NCBI GenBank assembly: GCA_023079485.1
Contig: CM041115.1
Location: forward strand, 24,172,863-24,236,862
Direction of reading: 5' to 3'
DNA length: 64,000 nt
Source: Archilochus colubris
Lineage: Eukaryota > Chordata > Aves > Apodiformes > Trochilidae
How positions within the stretch are numbered: the first letter of the stretch is position 1; the number at the start of each line of letters is the position of its first letter. The notes beneath the pieces were generated by a model that had not been told where the DNA came from, did not search any database, and saw only the letters and a list, made by a program, of their open reading frames with translations. This document shows, piece by piece, positions 31,572 through 44,600 of this stretch. Made by a program: the position numbers and the translations under genes.

Positions 31572-34500
31572 TGACTTAAAAGCTCACGCGTTTCTTGCAA
31601 TCAAATTATATTGATTTCTTTAGTACATGTTAGCTACTGGATTAAGAGATGAGTAACATTCCTGAATGATACCTGAACCTTTATGTTGAAGTATCCCGAC
31701 AACTTTACCAAATATTTTTTGATGTGATACTTTGATGTGATACACCTTCCTAACGCACAGTGCCAGATTCAGTTCCCTGCCCAGCACTCTGCATCTGGGT
31801 GAGGAGTAGGGCAAGTGTATGAAATACTCCTAGGTAGAAAACACAAAATGTGGGGATGGGCTTGAAAAATGCAGCATGAACTCAGCTCTCTTCAACAGGA
31901 TTGAGAGTAGAGTTCTCAGGAGTTTGCTGGTGCAGGTTGCTGTACAGGCAGCATCTCACTGAAGATGTAATTTTGTAATATATATATTTTATATATTTAC
32001 TTAAACTTTTTGATTTATTTAGTTTGTACAGGTACATCTGTAATTTGTTTATAAAAATTTGCTTTGATTTATCATAGGAATATTACATAGCTTAGTTGTT
32101 AAATGATACTATTCATAAGAAAGCTATTTGCTCTTGTTAGCAAAACCAAGTATTGATTATAGGTATTTCATTGATGTTACACCTGTAACTATAACTATAT
32201 AATATATATATAATTTAACTGTAACTATATGTAACAGTCTCAGTACAGATATAAAGAAATGCCCTTACAGCTGATCCAAAGCTCAGTTAAGTCATCAAGT
32301 GTCTTCCCATAATTTTTAGTGGCATTTTAATCACACAGACATCAAAATAGCAAACATTCAATGGATCTTCTGTGATACTCTGCACCTCTAAAGAATTTTT
32401 TACTTAAATTTGCATGTAATTGTGTGTATGGTGTGGTTTGGGTTTTTTAGGTCTATCTTAAATGAAAATCCTGGAATTACTAAGCCAACAGAAAGGACCA
32501 CTAACTTGCTTCAGGTATAGGCACTGGTGTATCCACAAGAGCACAGACTTCCAGAATGTTGGTGCAATGCTCTGGAGTGTTCCGTGTTAATATCCCTAGA
32601 CTGATCTTTGCAACTTCAGCTTTGGCCTGCAGCTGCTCATGTTTTAAGATGATAATTTCATTTATTGCAGAGTTGCTCAGATGGAGGGTCAATTTTTAAA
32701 GAATACTTAGCCACCCAGCTGATAATTGCAAAGCAGGGGCTTTCGAAAGATTGCTGTCTGTGTTGCTAGGAGCCTGAATTCTCTTTAAAACTTGACATTA
32801 TGCTTTTAATTCTGTTATGCATAGTCGGCTCAAGTGAGCCTTTAATTGTCTCTGTACTTTACAAGTGCAAGCAGAGGCATGGTTAGCTGTGTAGCAGCTA
32901 GGGAAGCCCTTGAAGCCCTAATATTTGGGTCCAGTTGCATCCGTACAATCCAAGCATTGGTAATGAACTCCCAGGAAAAAAAAAAAGGGGGAGGGGGCAG
33001 AAAAAAAAAGAAATACTGACCACTGCAGCTGAACTCTGAACAGTGAAGATTTCTTTCTTATTGCTCAAGAAAAGAGGTAGAAAAAACAAAACATTAAATA
33101 TAGTGAGGGTTCTTCCAATATGCTTCTTGTTTTAAGGGTTCTAGCACGTTTTAGGATGATTAAAAACAATGGCATCAGATGGCCTTTGGTGTCTTCATAG
33201 GTAGAAAATGTCAACTCCCTGTTGGATTTTGTGTATTCTGCACTTCTCTTTAAGCTCCTATGTTCCTCCTCCCATCTTTTCTATTTTCCTTGGGCCCCTC
33301 CTGGTACTAAAAGTTCACAAAGTGGTGTTTCACCTCCAAGGACTCTGAGGAGTCAGAGTCAGCAGACATTCTTTTCCAAAATTCTAGGGTCCACTCCTTT
33401 GTAGTACTGGTACAGAGGCAAGTATGAAAACTCTAACATGCTGATCTGTGGGCATTACATGACATGAATTACGACATGATTATAGGGCAAGCTGTGTGAA
33501 ATATACCTTATTTATCCTTCCTAGTTACAAAGACCACATGTATAAGGTCACCAGGTATAGTGACTCTGCATATTCATGTCTTCTTTTTTTTTAAAAATTG
33601 CTGGGACTAATCAAGAGGTTGTTAAGGGAGAAAACATGTTCCATTGCTCTGTAAAAAGCCAATTTAAATCTACACAGAGGCACTTCATTGCTGAAGAAAT
33701 GGGTTAAAAGGAGCATAAGACATCAGGGTGATGTTTGTACAGCACTAGATATGGCAGAAAAGATGAAGAGGTCCCTGTTACAAACACCCATTTTAAGGGC
33801 TTTCACACCTCTATAGTATCTATCCTTATTTATTGTTCAGCAACATGGCTTTTTATGCTTTCAGTGAGGGTAGGCTGATGAAACCCAGAGAGCAGCTGAA
33901 GCAAAATAGAAAGAATTTGTGTTCAAATGGGAGAAAATTGCTACTATATTTTAATTATTATAATGTTTTTAATAAAAAATTCTCCATGCTGGTTTTCTTG
34001 TTCTCAACAGTTTTCAGTATCAGGCCTAGAAATTGAAAGATTTTGTGTATGAGAGACAGGTTTCTGAATGCGAAGTAGGCTTATTTTGCATTATAGTAGC
34101 TTATTCCTTAAACACTGATTAAACTGTCTTTTTGTGTTCTAATGTGTAGTCTGTTTTCTTCTACCTATGATTCTGAACATTCAAGTGGATAACTTGAGTG
34201 AGTAGAGACTACAGGATACAGAGAGCACGGGCTCTCTCTAATTTTTTAAATTTTCTTTTAAACAAGATGAAAGAGTGTAGTACAATTCTCCATTTTTCAG
34301 ATGAGGAGAAATCATGGAAGTTGCTTACAAATTTTAAGGATTTATTTTGCAGGATGTCACACTTGCAAATTTTTCTGGTTTATGAGTGCAGTGACTGACA
34401 ATGTATATGCTGCTGAAGCAATGCCTAGAGACATTATACCAAGCAGTTCAGTTAGAAAGTAATGCAGAATTAGATGAAAGATGTCCAGTTTCATAGTGCT

Positions 34501-35650
34501 TTATTTATTTGAAAGCCAAAATTTATTTATTTTTAGGTAGCTAAAGATTGAGAGGAATGTTAGATCTTGAAGCAGAGCTGTTCCTTAATAAAGAATACAT
34601 TCAGAACCAAGAAAACCACAAGATCAGGTACTTATACAGTCAGAACCTCTTTTCCCACCATGGCATGGTTTACCTCCTGAGTGGACTGTCTAGATGGAGC
34701 CAAGACAGTAAAATCAGGAAAGCAGTTGAAAGGACCACATGCAGGAGCCCATGCTTTGCTTCTTAGGAGGTACAGGGAGAAGTAAATTACACCTAATATA
34801 GATTTCTCTCATTCCCACAGCAGCAGAATTACTGCAAGTCTTTGGGGTTCTCCAGGACTTGATTCTAAGAGTGTTTCAGTTAAACTGGAATATAGTTATT
34901 CAAAAGTGACTTCTGAACAAGGTGACCAAGAGTAGTAGAGGCCACTTTTCTCTAGGGAAATGGCATATATATAGACACATCAAAATTATTTTTATATGAA
35001 TAATTTTAAAAAAAGAAACAAACTTCTACAGGGTTGTAGGCAGTATGGCAGTCTAATCTTTTGTACTTCAACTTGGTGCTTTGTGTGTGGATGAAACAGG
35101 TGGGGAAAGAAACAACAGTTTTATGTTAGGCTTCTGTACCTCTCCTAAAACATCCATCATTAAACCTTGCCTGTCACTGTGCCCCTTATTTAACATAAGC
35201 AGAAGATAGAGATTGGGCAAAGTTCACTCTGGGGGTGGTCCAAGGTATTCGACCACAGCCTGCTGGGAGGTAGACCAGTACTTCAGGTAGATCCTGTGGG
35301 AATGGCACAAGTTCTGATCTCAAATTTGATGTATTTATAAATGTGAAATGTGATGAATTTGTAAAAGCTGAAAAGACTGTGTAATTCCTCTAGTAATCAT
35401 AAATAAGCAGAAATGCTTTGGTGGTGTGAGCTGGTGATTCATCCCAGGAGGTTCACTGCTGTGAAAGTAGCTGTAATTCTAGTGAATTACAGTCCAGTCT
35501 AGTGAATTACAACTAGTCAAGTTGTGCCTGTGTTCAGAAAGTCAGTCTTTTAACAGAGATTTTAACTGACTGTGCTCAGCATTTAAGAGATTGTTATCTA
35601 TATATTGAATGCAATTGCAGAATAAATTAATAAATTATTCGAACAGACTT
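31572..35650 (+). other. STARD4: STARD4 3' UTR (probable, long)
   Basis: AT-rich noncoding sequence follows the stop. I saw no AATAAA for the first 2.4 kb. Candidates occur at 33971-33976, 34587-34592, and twice at 35621-35626 and 35629-35634. Mammalian STARD4 also has a multi-kilobase 3' UTR, so an end near 35.65 kb is plausible. ATTTA elements are frequent. A 63-codon minus-strand frame at 32501-32692 lies within it and is not recognised. Confidence 0.5.
35621..35634 (+). terminator. Candidate STARD4 poly(A) signals (two AATAAA)
   Basis: AATAAATTAATAAA contains two hexamers 8 bases apart, with a TTTGTGGGG-type downstream region at 35700-35715. It is the densest poly(A)-signal cluster downstream of the STARD4 stop. 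Usage is inferred. Confidence 0.4.
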
Positions 35651-38600
35651 GTGATTTAGCTTTCTCAGTAGTTGTGCAGGCAGATGCAGTGTTCTGTTTT
35701 ATTTTGTGGGGTTATGTCGGATGATGTAGTTCATCTGCATGGTCATCTCAATGGCTAATAATTCATCTCTTTAAATTTGAAAGCATGAAAGTTTTTTTTT
35801 ACTTATAAGCCAATGTGCATGTGCAACTTGGATTTCTGCTAAACTGAAATCTCTTAAAAACTGTACAAATAGGATTTTCTCAAATCTTAAATTTTAAAAA
35901 TATATATAGCTTCTTGTAATGGTCATATGATTACTGTGGAGGAACATTATTATTCTGTCTTTGTATTACTTACCTTTCAACATGTTAAAGAAATGGTGTA
36001 TTAACCATCAAAATTAAGTTTCTCCAAAACATGAGCATGTAGCACCTTGCAAAATGCATACGCATGTTAATTAAGGTTATAAAGCATGCTGCAACATATA
36101 TTTTTACTTACCTAATCAGCACCTACAGAAGAAAGGAAGAAAATGCCTATATCTTATGTAGAACCTTTCCTTGTTCTCTTACTAAGCCTGTATAAAGGCA
36201 GGAGAGTTCTGATGCATTGACTTCTGAGCAAGGAGTTGCATCCGCCTTGTTGCTGAGAAAAGAAATTGCCACCTCTGAGATACAACATGCTCTTGTAGGG
36301 CATGTTTCAAGTCTGCCTCTGCAAAGTGGGATAGGAGTAAGTACAGAGGCCACTGTGTATCTTCGGAAAATGATTAAGGGCATTTGTTAAAATTATTTTC
36401 TTAAATGGTGGTGTTTAAGCTCCTAGTGAAGGAGAATATGAAGAGGGGATAAAGAAAAATAAATCTATGCTAAAGATTAAATGTTTTCCAATCCTCATTG
36501 AGCTGTGCTGGTCACTATTTTAAAGCACAGGTGGGGACTCATTATTGTGGGATAAAGCTCCCTCAGGGTTTGCTAAAAGCAGAGAGACAACAGGCACAGA
36601 TGGTAACATCACTCAACAGGAGCTGTCTGTTCACTTTGCACAGATGACCCACATGCTAAGAGATGTCAAATCTGGATTAAGGTACCCCAGATATTAACAC
36701 AGTACCAGAACTGTCTCTTCCAAAGTGATTTTCTTTAAGAATTCTCTTTCAGTGAGTAAAATGAGCATGACTATCTAATGATCCTCAAAAGTGGTTCTTT
36801 AATACAAGAAACACAGATGATGCTATTAGGATGTCAGTTACTGCCCAGAGTGTCACCCAGAACTGACCTTGTTCAGGCCTTCTGTGGGACAGTTTGCCCA
36901 TACCCTGGATACACAGGAAGCATTTCCTGAGCTCTGAACCTGGGCTTGCTGACCTGCCTGCCAGCACAGACCCTCCTCTGGCTGGGAGAGAGCAGTAAAT
37001 TACCCAGAGAGTAATTTACTCTGGACAGCAAATTACTATCCTAAGTATGACTCTGACTGTCAGAGTATCAGTCACAGTGCTGCCTTCAATTTGGTTTCCA
37101 GTCAGAAACCATGACATATAGGGTGTTGATATTACCAACTCAGGCTCCAAGGCTCAGTAGGGATGCAGGGAAATGCTCAAAGCAGTGCATTTGAGCAGCT
37201 GCATACACGAGTACTTTGTCATTGGTGTACTGTAAGACCCCTTCTTGTATGTGTGCATGACAGGATTTTGAGTTTCTCAGAAGCTGAAGGAAGATGGAAA
37301 GAAATACCAACATCCCTGTTCACTGGGATATGAGGAATGTCCCTACAAGTCAGCATCTTTTACACATACAAGATAATCATGGGGCCACCAGGTGTACAGA
37401 TATCTCTGCTGAATTTCGTGGTCTACATATCTCAACCAGTCAGGCATCTCTGCAGAAACACAATCCACTGGAGCTGAGACACTGAAACTTTCCCAAGACC
37501 AGCAGGTGTAGTAATCTTCACCAGAAACCCATCATATATCAAAGAGTTAGTGACTGACACAGCAGCTAACCTGAGCTGGGGCAGGCCTCTGCTGCTCAGT
37601 GCGTGCTCCCTGCCTGCAGACTAAATGTATAAGCTTAATGTATAAGCTAAGGAGAGCCTGAAGGCAGCTGCCGTGCAGTACCAGCAATCACACCACCTGC
37701 CTGGCTTTCGCTGTACCTGAGGCTGCAGCAAGAAGTTCTTGTATGGGCATCCTTCTTACTTGATAGTTGGAGTGATGAGTAGGTTGATGAATGAAATGAT
37801 GAATTAACAAAACCCTGTAGCTCAAATTGAAAAAAAATGTGATAACCCTTCCAGGGATAGGATCTGTTTGGTGCCTCACAATTCAGAGTTCCCAGCATTT
37901 GAATGGACGTAAAATTATCTATACAGCCCTGTTTCTTTATTGTGTTTCTTCTAAGAAATTGTACTTTACATGCTACTTTACAGCGATCAATTGCCTTTTT
38001 ACTGGGATCATAAGGAACCAGCACTTTCTGCTGCAATACAGCGGGCAAGACGAAGAATCAAGTTCTTTATATACTCTGTGTGGGCAAACCATCTTTCTGC
38101 TCTGCCTGTGCGCCTCCCAAACAGTAACATAAAAATAGAGCATTTGAGGAAAAGAAGCTAAGAAAACCTGGTGCCCACTACATGTTCAATGTGCTATACA
38201 CCTCTTGTCTGAAGAAATTGAAGTATGGTATTGGAAAAAAAAACAGCAAACAGACAAAAGATGAAAGGGGCCTTTCATGCATTATTTAAAAAAAAATATG
38301 AAGAAAAAATATAGAGAATTCATAATACATATAAAAATATTTAATCATTTCCCAAATTACCCATATAGACAGAAAGTTACTTGCAGATGTACATTTTTGA
38401 AGACAAAAGGTGGTTTAATTGCTCAGAAGGGCTTCAGAACTACAAAACCCAGGGCTTTATAGACAGGTAGACTGTGCCAGGCATCAGCAGAAATACCTAT
38501 TTTTTATTAGTTATGTACTAGAATGGTTTGGTTCGTCTTCAGCTATCATAACTTATTGACAGTCCATCAGAGTAGTTGTCATGTTACAGACTTCTCTGTT

Positions 38601-41600
38601 CTTGTGTCTGATTTTCTCATATGTCTCAAGGTCACTATAAAACTGCTGTAAAGTTATGCTGTAACATGAGATGCCACGCCATTGGATGGCCTGTTTTAAA
38701 GAGGTCAGTCCAAAGCACAAAAATCCCGAGCTCCAGGGGGAGCTCAGAGTCCTTGAGACCCAGCTCCTGTACATTCACTCTTCTCTCATTTTGATTTTCC
38801 ACTGACCTTTTCCACTCTGTTATGGAGATGGGAAGAAGATGGTTTCATGAAAGTGTAGTAAGAAAAACTATGCCTTGCCTCTGCTTGGGAAAAGATTCAT
38901 TAGCATCCTTAGCAGCATTACCTGTCTTGGAAGTGCCGAATTAGAAAGAGATCACCACGACAAACTGTTAACTGCAACAAAAAGACTCAGAACTTTGTAA
39001 AATACTTTCCAGTCATAAGAGTAGCAAAATTATTTGTTAGACTGCATAAGAAATGGCAGCGTCTTAATTCCTGTACACTTTTAGGACCCATCAATACATC
39101 TCCCTGTAATGGTGACTATTGTTCCTTATTCTACACTGATCATTAGCTGTCAGCAAATAATAGACATAAGCATCTCCAGATTTACTAGTTTATTTAGCAT
39201 CAGATCAATCATGCAAGCTACTTATTAAAAATAAACTTCCCTCCATCAAAGTGTATTGCCATGGTTTATCAGCATTTCCATGCAAGCACACAAGCAGGTA
39301 CATTGGTCCCAAATACAATACACTGAAAAAACAAAGCCATCAATGTTTTCTTGTTCCAATTTTTCTCTGGTACAATTGCACAGCATAAGAAGAAGTTACT
39401 ACACAAACAGGCTTAGTCTGAAGTAGAAGTGTGCAGTTAAACAAGCAGTCCATAAATAGCTATATAGCTTCAAACATCTTTGCTATTACAAGCAAACAGT
39501 GTTGACAATACAGAATTTCTTACACATTAAGCAGTAACAGGAGTCAGGTACATTGGACACAGAGCTAATTTGAGAAAGTCTAATAGATATGATTTTTTTT
39601 GTTATTATTTAGAGTCTATCCACCACTTCTCTGAGATCAACAAACTTCTGTGACAGGCTTATAAAATACTTTGTGTTACAAGTCAATAGCACCATTTGTT
39701 TTGGTGCTATCTGTGCATCAGCATATACCCTAACCATGCAGCATATACTCATCCTGAATAACAGAAACACAAAACTCCCTGTTTATATTCTGGTGCTCAT
39801 CCAGCCTCAAAGCCAAGAGCCACCAGGAGCTTCCAAACCAAGGTCAAAACAGACACAAGCTTTAATGTATCACATTTCTTCAGGTTAAAATCAGCTTAAC
39901 CTGATGAGCTCCTTACTGTGGATTTGGAGCAGCCATCTAGACTCTGCTTGGTGCTTCCCAGGCTTGCAAGGGCATGGTGGTGTAGATCTTGGGACTAAGA
40001 AACTGCTTCTCCCAGGTGAGAAGCACTCAGTGACTCAGTGACTGTGACATGTGAGAGAAACTCAGTGACTCGTTTTCTCTTCACTCCTTGCAAGCTGTAT
40101 CAGCCACCCTTGCTGTTCTGAAAGACCATCTTATCTATCTTATGGACCCCTCACCCGCCTCCACCTTTTCATCTTCTTCCTGAGCACCTAATCACTTCTG
40201 AGTTAGTTTTCTTACATGCATACGACTCTCAATAATATGTATTCTGAAGGAAAAACAACTACTGAACAAACTCCAAAACAATGTTCCTTATAGACTATTA
40301 CATTAATTTTCTGCTATTTAATCAGAAGCATTAGCATAAATTTCATGAGCATGTGGTGTGAAAAAGAAAGTGGTTCCTGTTGTACATTACAGCATGAAGA
40401 TAGCTGGGTTTAGGTCTTAGCAACTAGTAGTTCAACTGTGTTTCTTTCTAATTACTTTCATTTAAAAATAATCTCTTTCTGTATTTACAGTTTCCCTGCA
40501 GTCAAGATGGTAAAGAGTTCAGAAGGTGCCCACCTACTGAGGTAGCACCAACTTAGGACCCTCTTGCAGGGTCCAGGGATCACTGTCATTCCTAAGGAAC
40601 CTACTTCTCAAGGAGGAGACTGCTGCAGCAGAATTTGGAAAGTCCTCCTAAGATGCTTTTTTAAAAAGTATGCACACAATCATTTGCTTAGTTCCATGAA
40701 GTTTCTTTCTCAACAGCCTTCCATTTGTCATTAAAAACTACTCCACTCCATGCTCCATAGCAAGCTGAAGAAGAGAATTTGGGCCATATTAATAGTACAA
40801 ACAGAACGGTTCTGTTGTCCTACAAATGAAAAGTGGGGTCAGTGCTGAGCTTTTTCTATCTAGAGGAGGCTGAGTCTGGATACATGTGCACTACTTTCAT
40901 AAACATGGGTGATGGTGACAAATGAAAAGTAACAGAAATCAGGGGTCCTGAAGACCACTTACAGATACTTTTCACCTTATTCCTTGCTCAGATAAAGCAA
41001 ATAGGGAGCTCTTTTTTGTGTGCTCCATAGCAAAATCCTCTGGTGTTTTTTTAATGCAGGCATTTATTGTTTGTTGGTACTCAGGGATTTTCGGTGGTGC
41101 TTGGGGTCTTTTGTGTAAAGTTAGCATTTGTCAGTAATGTAATCATGACTTGCATCTGATTTCACTACTAAATGCCTTGCAGGTATGGTAGCTTTTTTTC
41201 TCATTGTGCAACACATCTATTTGGAGCTAACATTTGGAGCATTTTGTGGTTAATGTCTGTAGAAACTGTGCCTTAGTCTGCAAAGGTGTTCTCACTCTGG
41301 TAGTTTTATTGCTGTCACTAGGCCAATTCATTTAAATGGTCCCAGTCATTCTGGTTAAGTTCAAGCAGAAGTTTAAGATGAAGCTCAACAGCAATGCCTC
41401 AGATACATTGCTCTTTAACAGTCCTGGATCTTTGCACTTTACTCTTCATACACCCTGTTTTGTTGGCCAAGTATGGTAATTTGATCAGGAAAACTTACTC
41501 ACTGGGCATTTGCAAAACCTATAGCTCCTCTGGCTTTTCCAGGAAGAGAGAGCAAATTTCTTGGGCAGGACTGAAATAATGTTACCTCACCACAATTGAT

Positions 41601-44600
41601 GTAGTGCCAAACACTATCTGGGCTAGAAGGGAGCCTCCCTCAGGGCTGCAGTGTCAAGCAGTCAGGGATGAACAACTGTTGACTTTGTGAACAATAGCTT
41701 TAAATTTCCTAGACTACTGAAAAAGCTTTCTTTTGGAAGGGGGAGCACAAAAGGACATGACAGCAATACTGGGGCAGATATAACAAAGCAGACTTCTTTC
41801 CACAGCTCTGTGGATGAATAATTACAATTCAGTGGCTAATAGTGCATATTGCCTCTGGGATGGATCCCATGCCTTTGCAGCTGCCAATCATACATAATGG
41901 CTTGCCTCAGCTTTTGAGTTACCAGGGTAATGCCTAAAGCCTATGACACTGATGTGAATTTGGAGAGCTGTCCCAGACCCACCCAGTATGGGGATAAGAA
42001 TTACAGTGGTTTTTTTCTCTTTGACAGACCCTTATGTGTACCTGCACACATGTAAGGACTGGTTCCACGTCGTTTTGTATTATGAAGCAGATCATTATTT
42101 AGAGTTCCAGGCCAACAAATGGGACCAGGTGTTATAAACTGACTTCATTGTTTCTTCTGCCAACACTGTAAATAGGTAAATAACAGTTAAGATCATTGGT
42201 CAGAACACACATTATATTTTTCAGAATTCCCAGTGTGCTTCTTTGGATAGACCTAAACCACTTCTTCTCCAGTGAAAGAAAAGTATGCTGTTGACAAAAG
42301 AGCTTCCTGGTGTGGAAGCCTATGACCTGGCACAGTGCTGCTCTTGTCCTGCTTTGCTCTGAACCCCTCATCCCGAGTACAGCCAAAGCATCTACAGCAG
42401 CACAGGTGTCTCCATTTTCTATCATGAAACTAACTCAAGGAACTGAATTCTTTTCTGGTTCTGTTTGGTATTTGGATCACAGCACAGCACATATCTGTCA
42501 GCAAGGTACAGGCTCTTGAGAAAGGAAACATAAGGTGCCAGGAAACAGCTTGGGTGTAGGCAATGGAGGGGGAAAGGAAAAACTTCTCCCTGGGTGCTAA
42601 CTAGCAGTGACAAATCATACCAAGAATGCATCACAGAGGAATATAAGTATACCTGACCAGTAAAACTCAGACTCTTCTGGGAGCACAAGCAACTCAAAAA
42701 GCATGAACATGAGCAAAACCAGACACAGGGCCGACAGCAGATTTGTCAAGGCAGCACAGCTGAAACCTTCCAAGAGTCAGATGGCTCTTCCCCCACTGCC
42801 TGGCAGCTGACAGCTATTCCAGGCTGACCCGTGGGGTCCAGGGCCAGGTAAAGAGATGAAGCATAAAGGAGAATAAAAACAACAAGCCATTTGGCCATGA
42901 ATGCATGTTCTTAAAACCAGAGCTTCAAATGGGATTTAAAAAATCCTTTCTTTTAACCTTTGCTCTTTATGTATCATCAAGTAACGCTCTGGAATGCTTT
43001 GGTTTCTCAGGTGGACACAAAAAAGTAGAAGATACTGTGTCAGGAGCTCTAAGCTACTTAACAGGAGGAAACACATTCTGTTTAATATTCCTTGGCCAGT
43101 AAATATCTTCCTGATAGAAAAGTTAAGGTTAAATTGTTGGTTCTTGGTTACACATGCTGTGAATGGAGCACTGCTAAGCAGGGGCCTCTGGTGCAGTTTA
43201 GGACATAAAATGCTCTTCTTGTGTTTTCACCCTATTTTGCAAATAATGAGAGCACTGAAGCACTTAGCTCCCAGCTGTATCTTGATATGGAGGAGCCAGA
43301 GCTGTGGAAAACTAGGTGCCACTGCATTTATACAGTTTCTTACTGTAATACCTATTAAACTGAATTTCATACAGTGATGATCCACATATACAAGAATGTT
43401 AAATTCTTTGTTTTCTGTTCCAGCTGAGTAATGCTAGCAAAGAGTGAAAGACAGCTTAGAAGGTTACTGTGACTACTACTGGAGACTTGGCTTTTACAGA
43501 TTGTTCAGCAATCTCTGCCTCTTTTGATAATTTATATATTAGTTTGTGTATGTACATATATATTTTCATATACATCTATAACTTTACTTATGATCTCAGA
43601 ATTGGGCCACTTTGACAAATCTATTCAGTTCCTGCTTCTATACTACACCTATCTTCACAATATCTGAATGCCAAAGTTCATTCATGTTCTTTGTTCTCGT
43701 TTGTGGTGGTGGTGGAAAAGCACACATTTGCGTGTTTTGGGGGGTTTTTTGTTTGTTTGCTTTTTGTAAAAATTATTTTTTATTTTTCACTTCTTCTTTC
43801 CTTATTATTATATTTTCTTCTTATTTTGCTATGCAGCTATAGTTTTTCTACAGTGCAACATAGTACTGTGCAGCGGTCTACAAATTTCTTTATATAGAAG
43901 CAGAATTAACTCTCACTTTTGTGGCTGTATCTGGTAAGTGGAATTAACCCTGAAAGGAAGGAAAGGGCTATGAGCTACTGTTTTATAAAGTAACTTTAAG
44001 CATGTTCTGGGCTGTCTCTAGTTTATCTTTGAATGGCATGCCTGAAGAAGCTATACACTTGTAACCTGAGGAGCAATAAGGTAGACTCAGACATACAAAA
44101 CTGAGTTCTTCAGTGGGAGAAATACACAGCCTCTGCACAAGCCATGAGCTGAGGCTCACGAGTGTCTGTGATTCTGTCGGCAGGCAATATGCAGAACACT
44201 GTGCAAGGAAAAGCTGGGAGTTCTCCAGCTTACACTTTCATGTGCTACTCTTAAAAAACACCCCAAGAGGTGCACCACAGGGCTCAGAATTATAGTATGC
44301 CCCGGGATGTGTGAAGGACCTGAGGGACATCTGCCAACTATTATTTGGAAATGATTTTTTATTCTCCTCTATTTGATGGTTAGCAGATACTGCTATCCAT
44401 CTGCTTAGCTGGATGCTGACAGCTCCTAGTATCTTGTCTCTTTTCCTGCTGCTGAGCTGCAGAAAATGCAGTGTTGTCCTCTCCTCCCCCATGGCTGCCT
44501 CTCTATTTCACTGGCACCACAAGCTCTGCTGGAGGACCTTGATTTGGTAAGTGCAGAGCCCCACCTATGAGTGAGCCACAGACTCCTCCAGCCTGGGACT

